Part shown: positions 15,685-15,748 of the stretch, in pieces
Position numbering within the stretch: position 1 is the stretch's first letter
Layout of the letters: each line of letters opens with the position of its first letter
NCBI GenBank assembly: GCA_018985225.1
Contig: JADGIF010000180.1
Location: 1-15,748 of the forward strand
Length of the DNA: 15,748 bases
Reading direction: 5' to 3'
DNA from: Amoeboradix gromovi
Taxonomy: Eukaryota; Sanchytriomycota; Sanchytriomycetes; Sanchytriales; Sanchytriaceae
Notes under the pieces: generated by a model
Databases searched by the model: none
The model's input: only the letters and a program-made list of their open reading frames with translations
What the model was told of the DNA's origin: nothing
Position numbers and translations under genes: made by a program

Positions 15685-15748
15685 TGAAAAGAACTCAAAG
15701 CTCATTAGAGTTGCGACCATTCAAAAACAATATGATGTGTCCAGCACT
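15684..15748 (+). CDS. Start of a gene cut by the window edge, unknown
   Basis: An ATG at 15684 opens MKRTQSSLELRPFKNNMM and the frame is still open at the window end (21 codons). It is the only ATG-started frame open at the edge on this strand. There are too few residues to name a family. It would be the next gene of the + strand block. Confidence 0.45.
   Translation, partial: MKRTQSSLELRPFKNNMMCPA

Overview
The window looks like a compact, AT-rich fungal nuclear genome. The intact genes are eukaryotic: eIF4A, the eIF3c subunit, a CCR4/NGL-type nuclease, a Ran-like GTPase, an Oms1-like methyltransferase, an SLC35-type nucleotide-sugar transporter and a Hal2/Met22-type phosphatase. One GPI-anchored surface protein has a Kre9/KNH-like look, which points to Fungi. 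Genes are mostly uninterrupted, lie on both strands and are closely packed, with convergent stop codons only 27 bp apart in one place. Two genes carry introns of only 21 and 19 nt. Together this suggests an early-diverging or parasitic fungus of the Rozella/cryptomycete kind; that assignment is inference.

Layout. 1-285: an open frame of a repeated, TnpB/Fanzor-like relic family (family A, copy A1). 443-1861 and 1969-2493: two predicted secreted or surface proteins on the + strand. 2521-3720 and 4361-6554: two translation initiation factor genes on the - strand, each with one ultrashort intron; a 640-bp spacer between them holds only weak small ORFs. 6884-7924: the nuclease on the - strand. 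7931-9419: a relic zone with A2 on the - strand and B1, a decayed gene with a TnpB/Fanzor-like zinc finger, on the + strand, arranged divergently. 9668-9926: a decayed mitochondrial-carrier fragment. 9998-11026: a Ran-like GTPase with a long N-terminal extension. 11182-12390: relics A3 and B2, both on the - strand. 12451-15478: + strand block with the methyltransferase, a small gene read in two frames, the sugar transporter and the PAP phosphatase. At 15684 another + strand ORF starts and runs off the window.

Functionally, eIF4A and eIF3c both act at 43S/48S initiation and sit next to each other on one strand. The others are housekeeping genes with no obvious shared pathway. The unusual content is (1) spliceosomal introns near the known lower size limit and (2) fragments of two TnpB/Fanzor-like families in various states of decay. 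All three family-A fragments lie directly upstream of, and point the same way as, an intact gene; one stops 6 bp short of a start codon.
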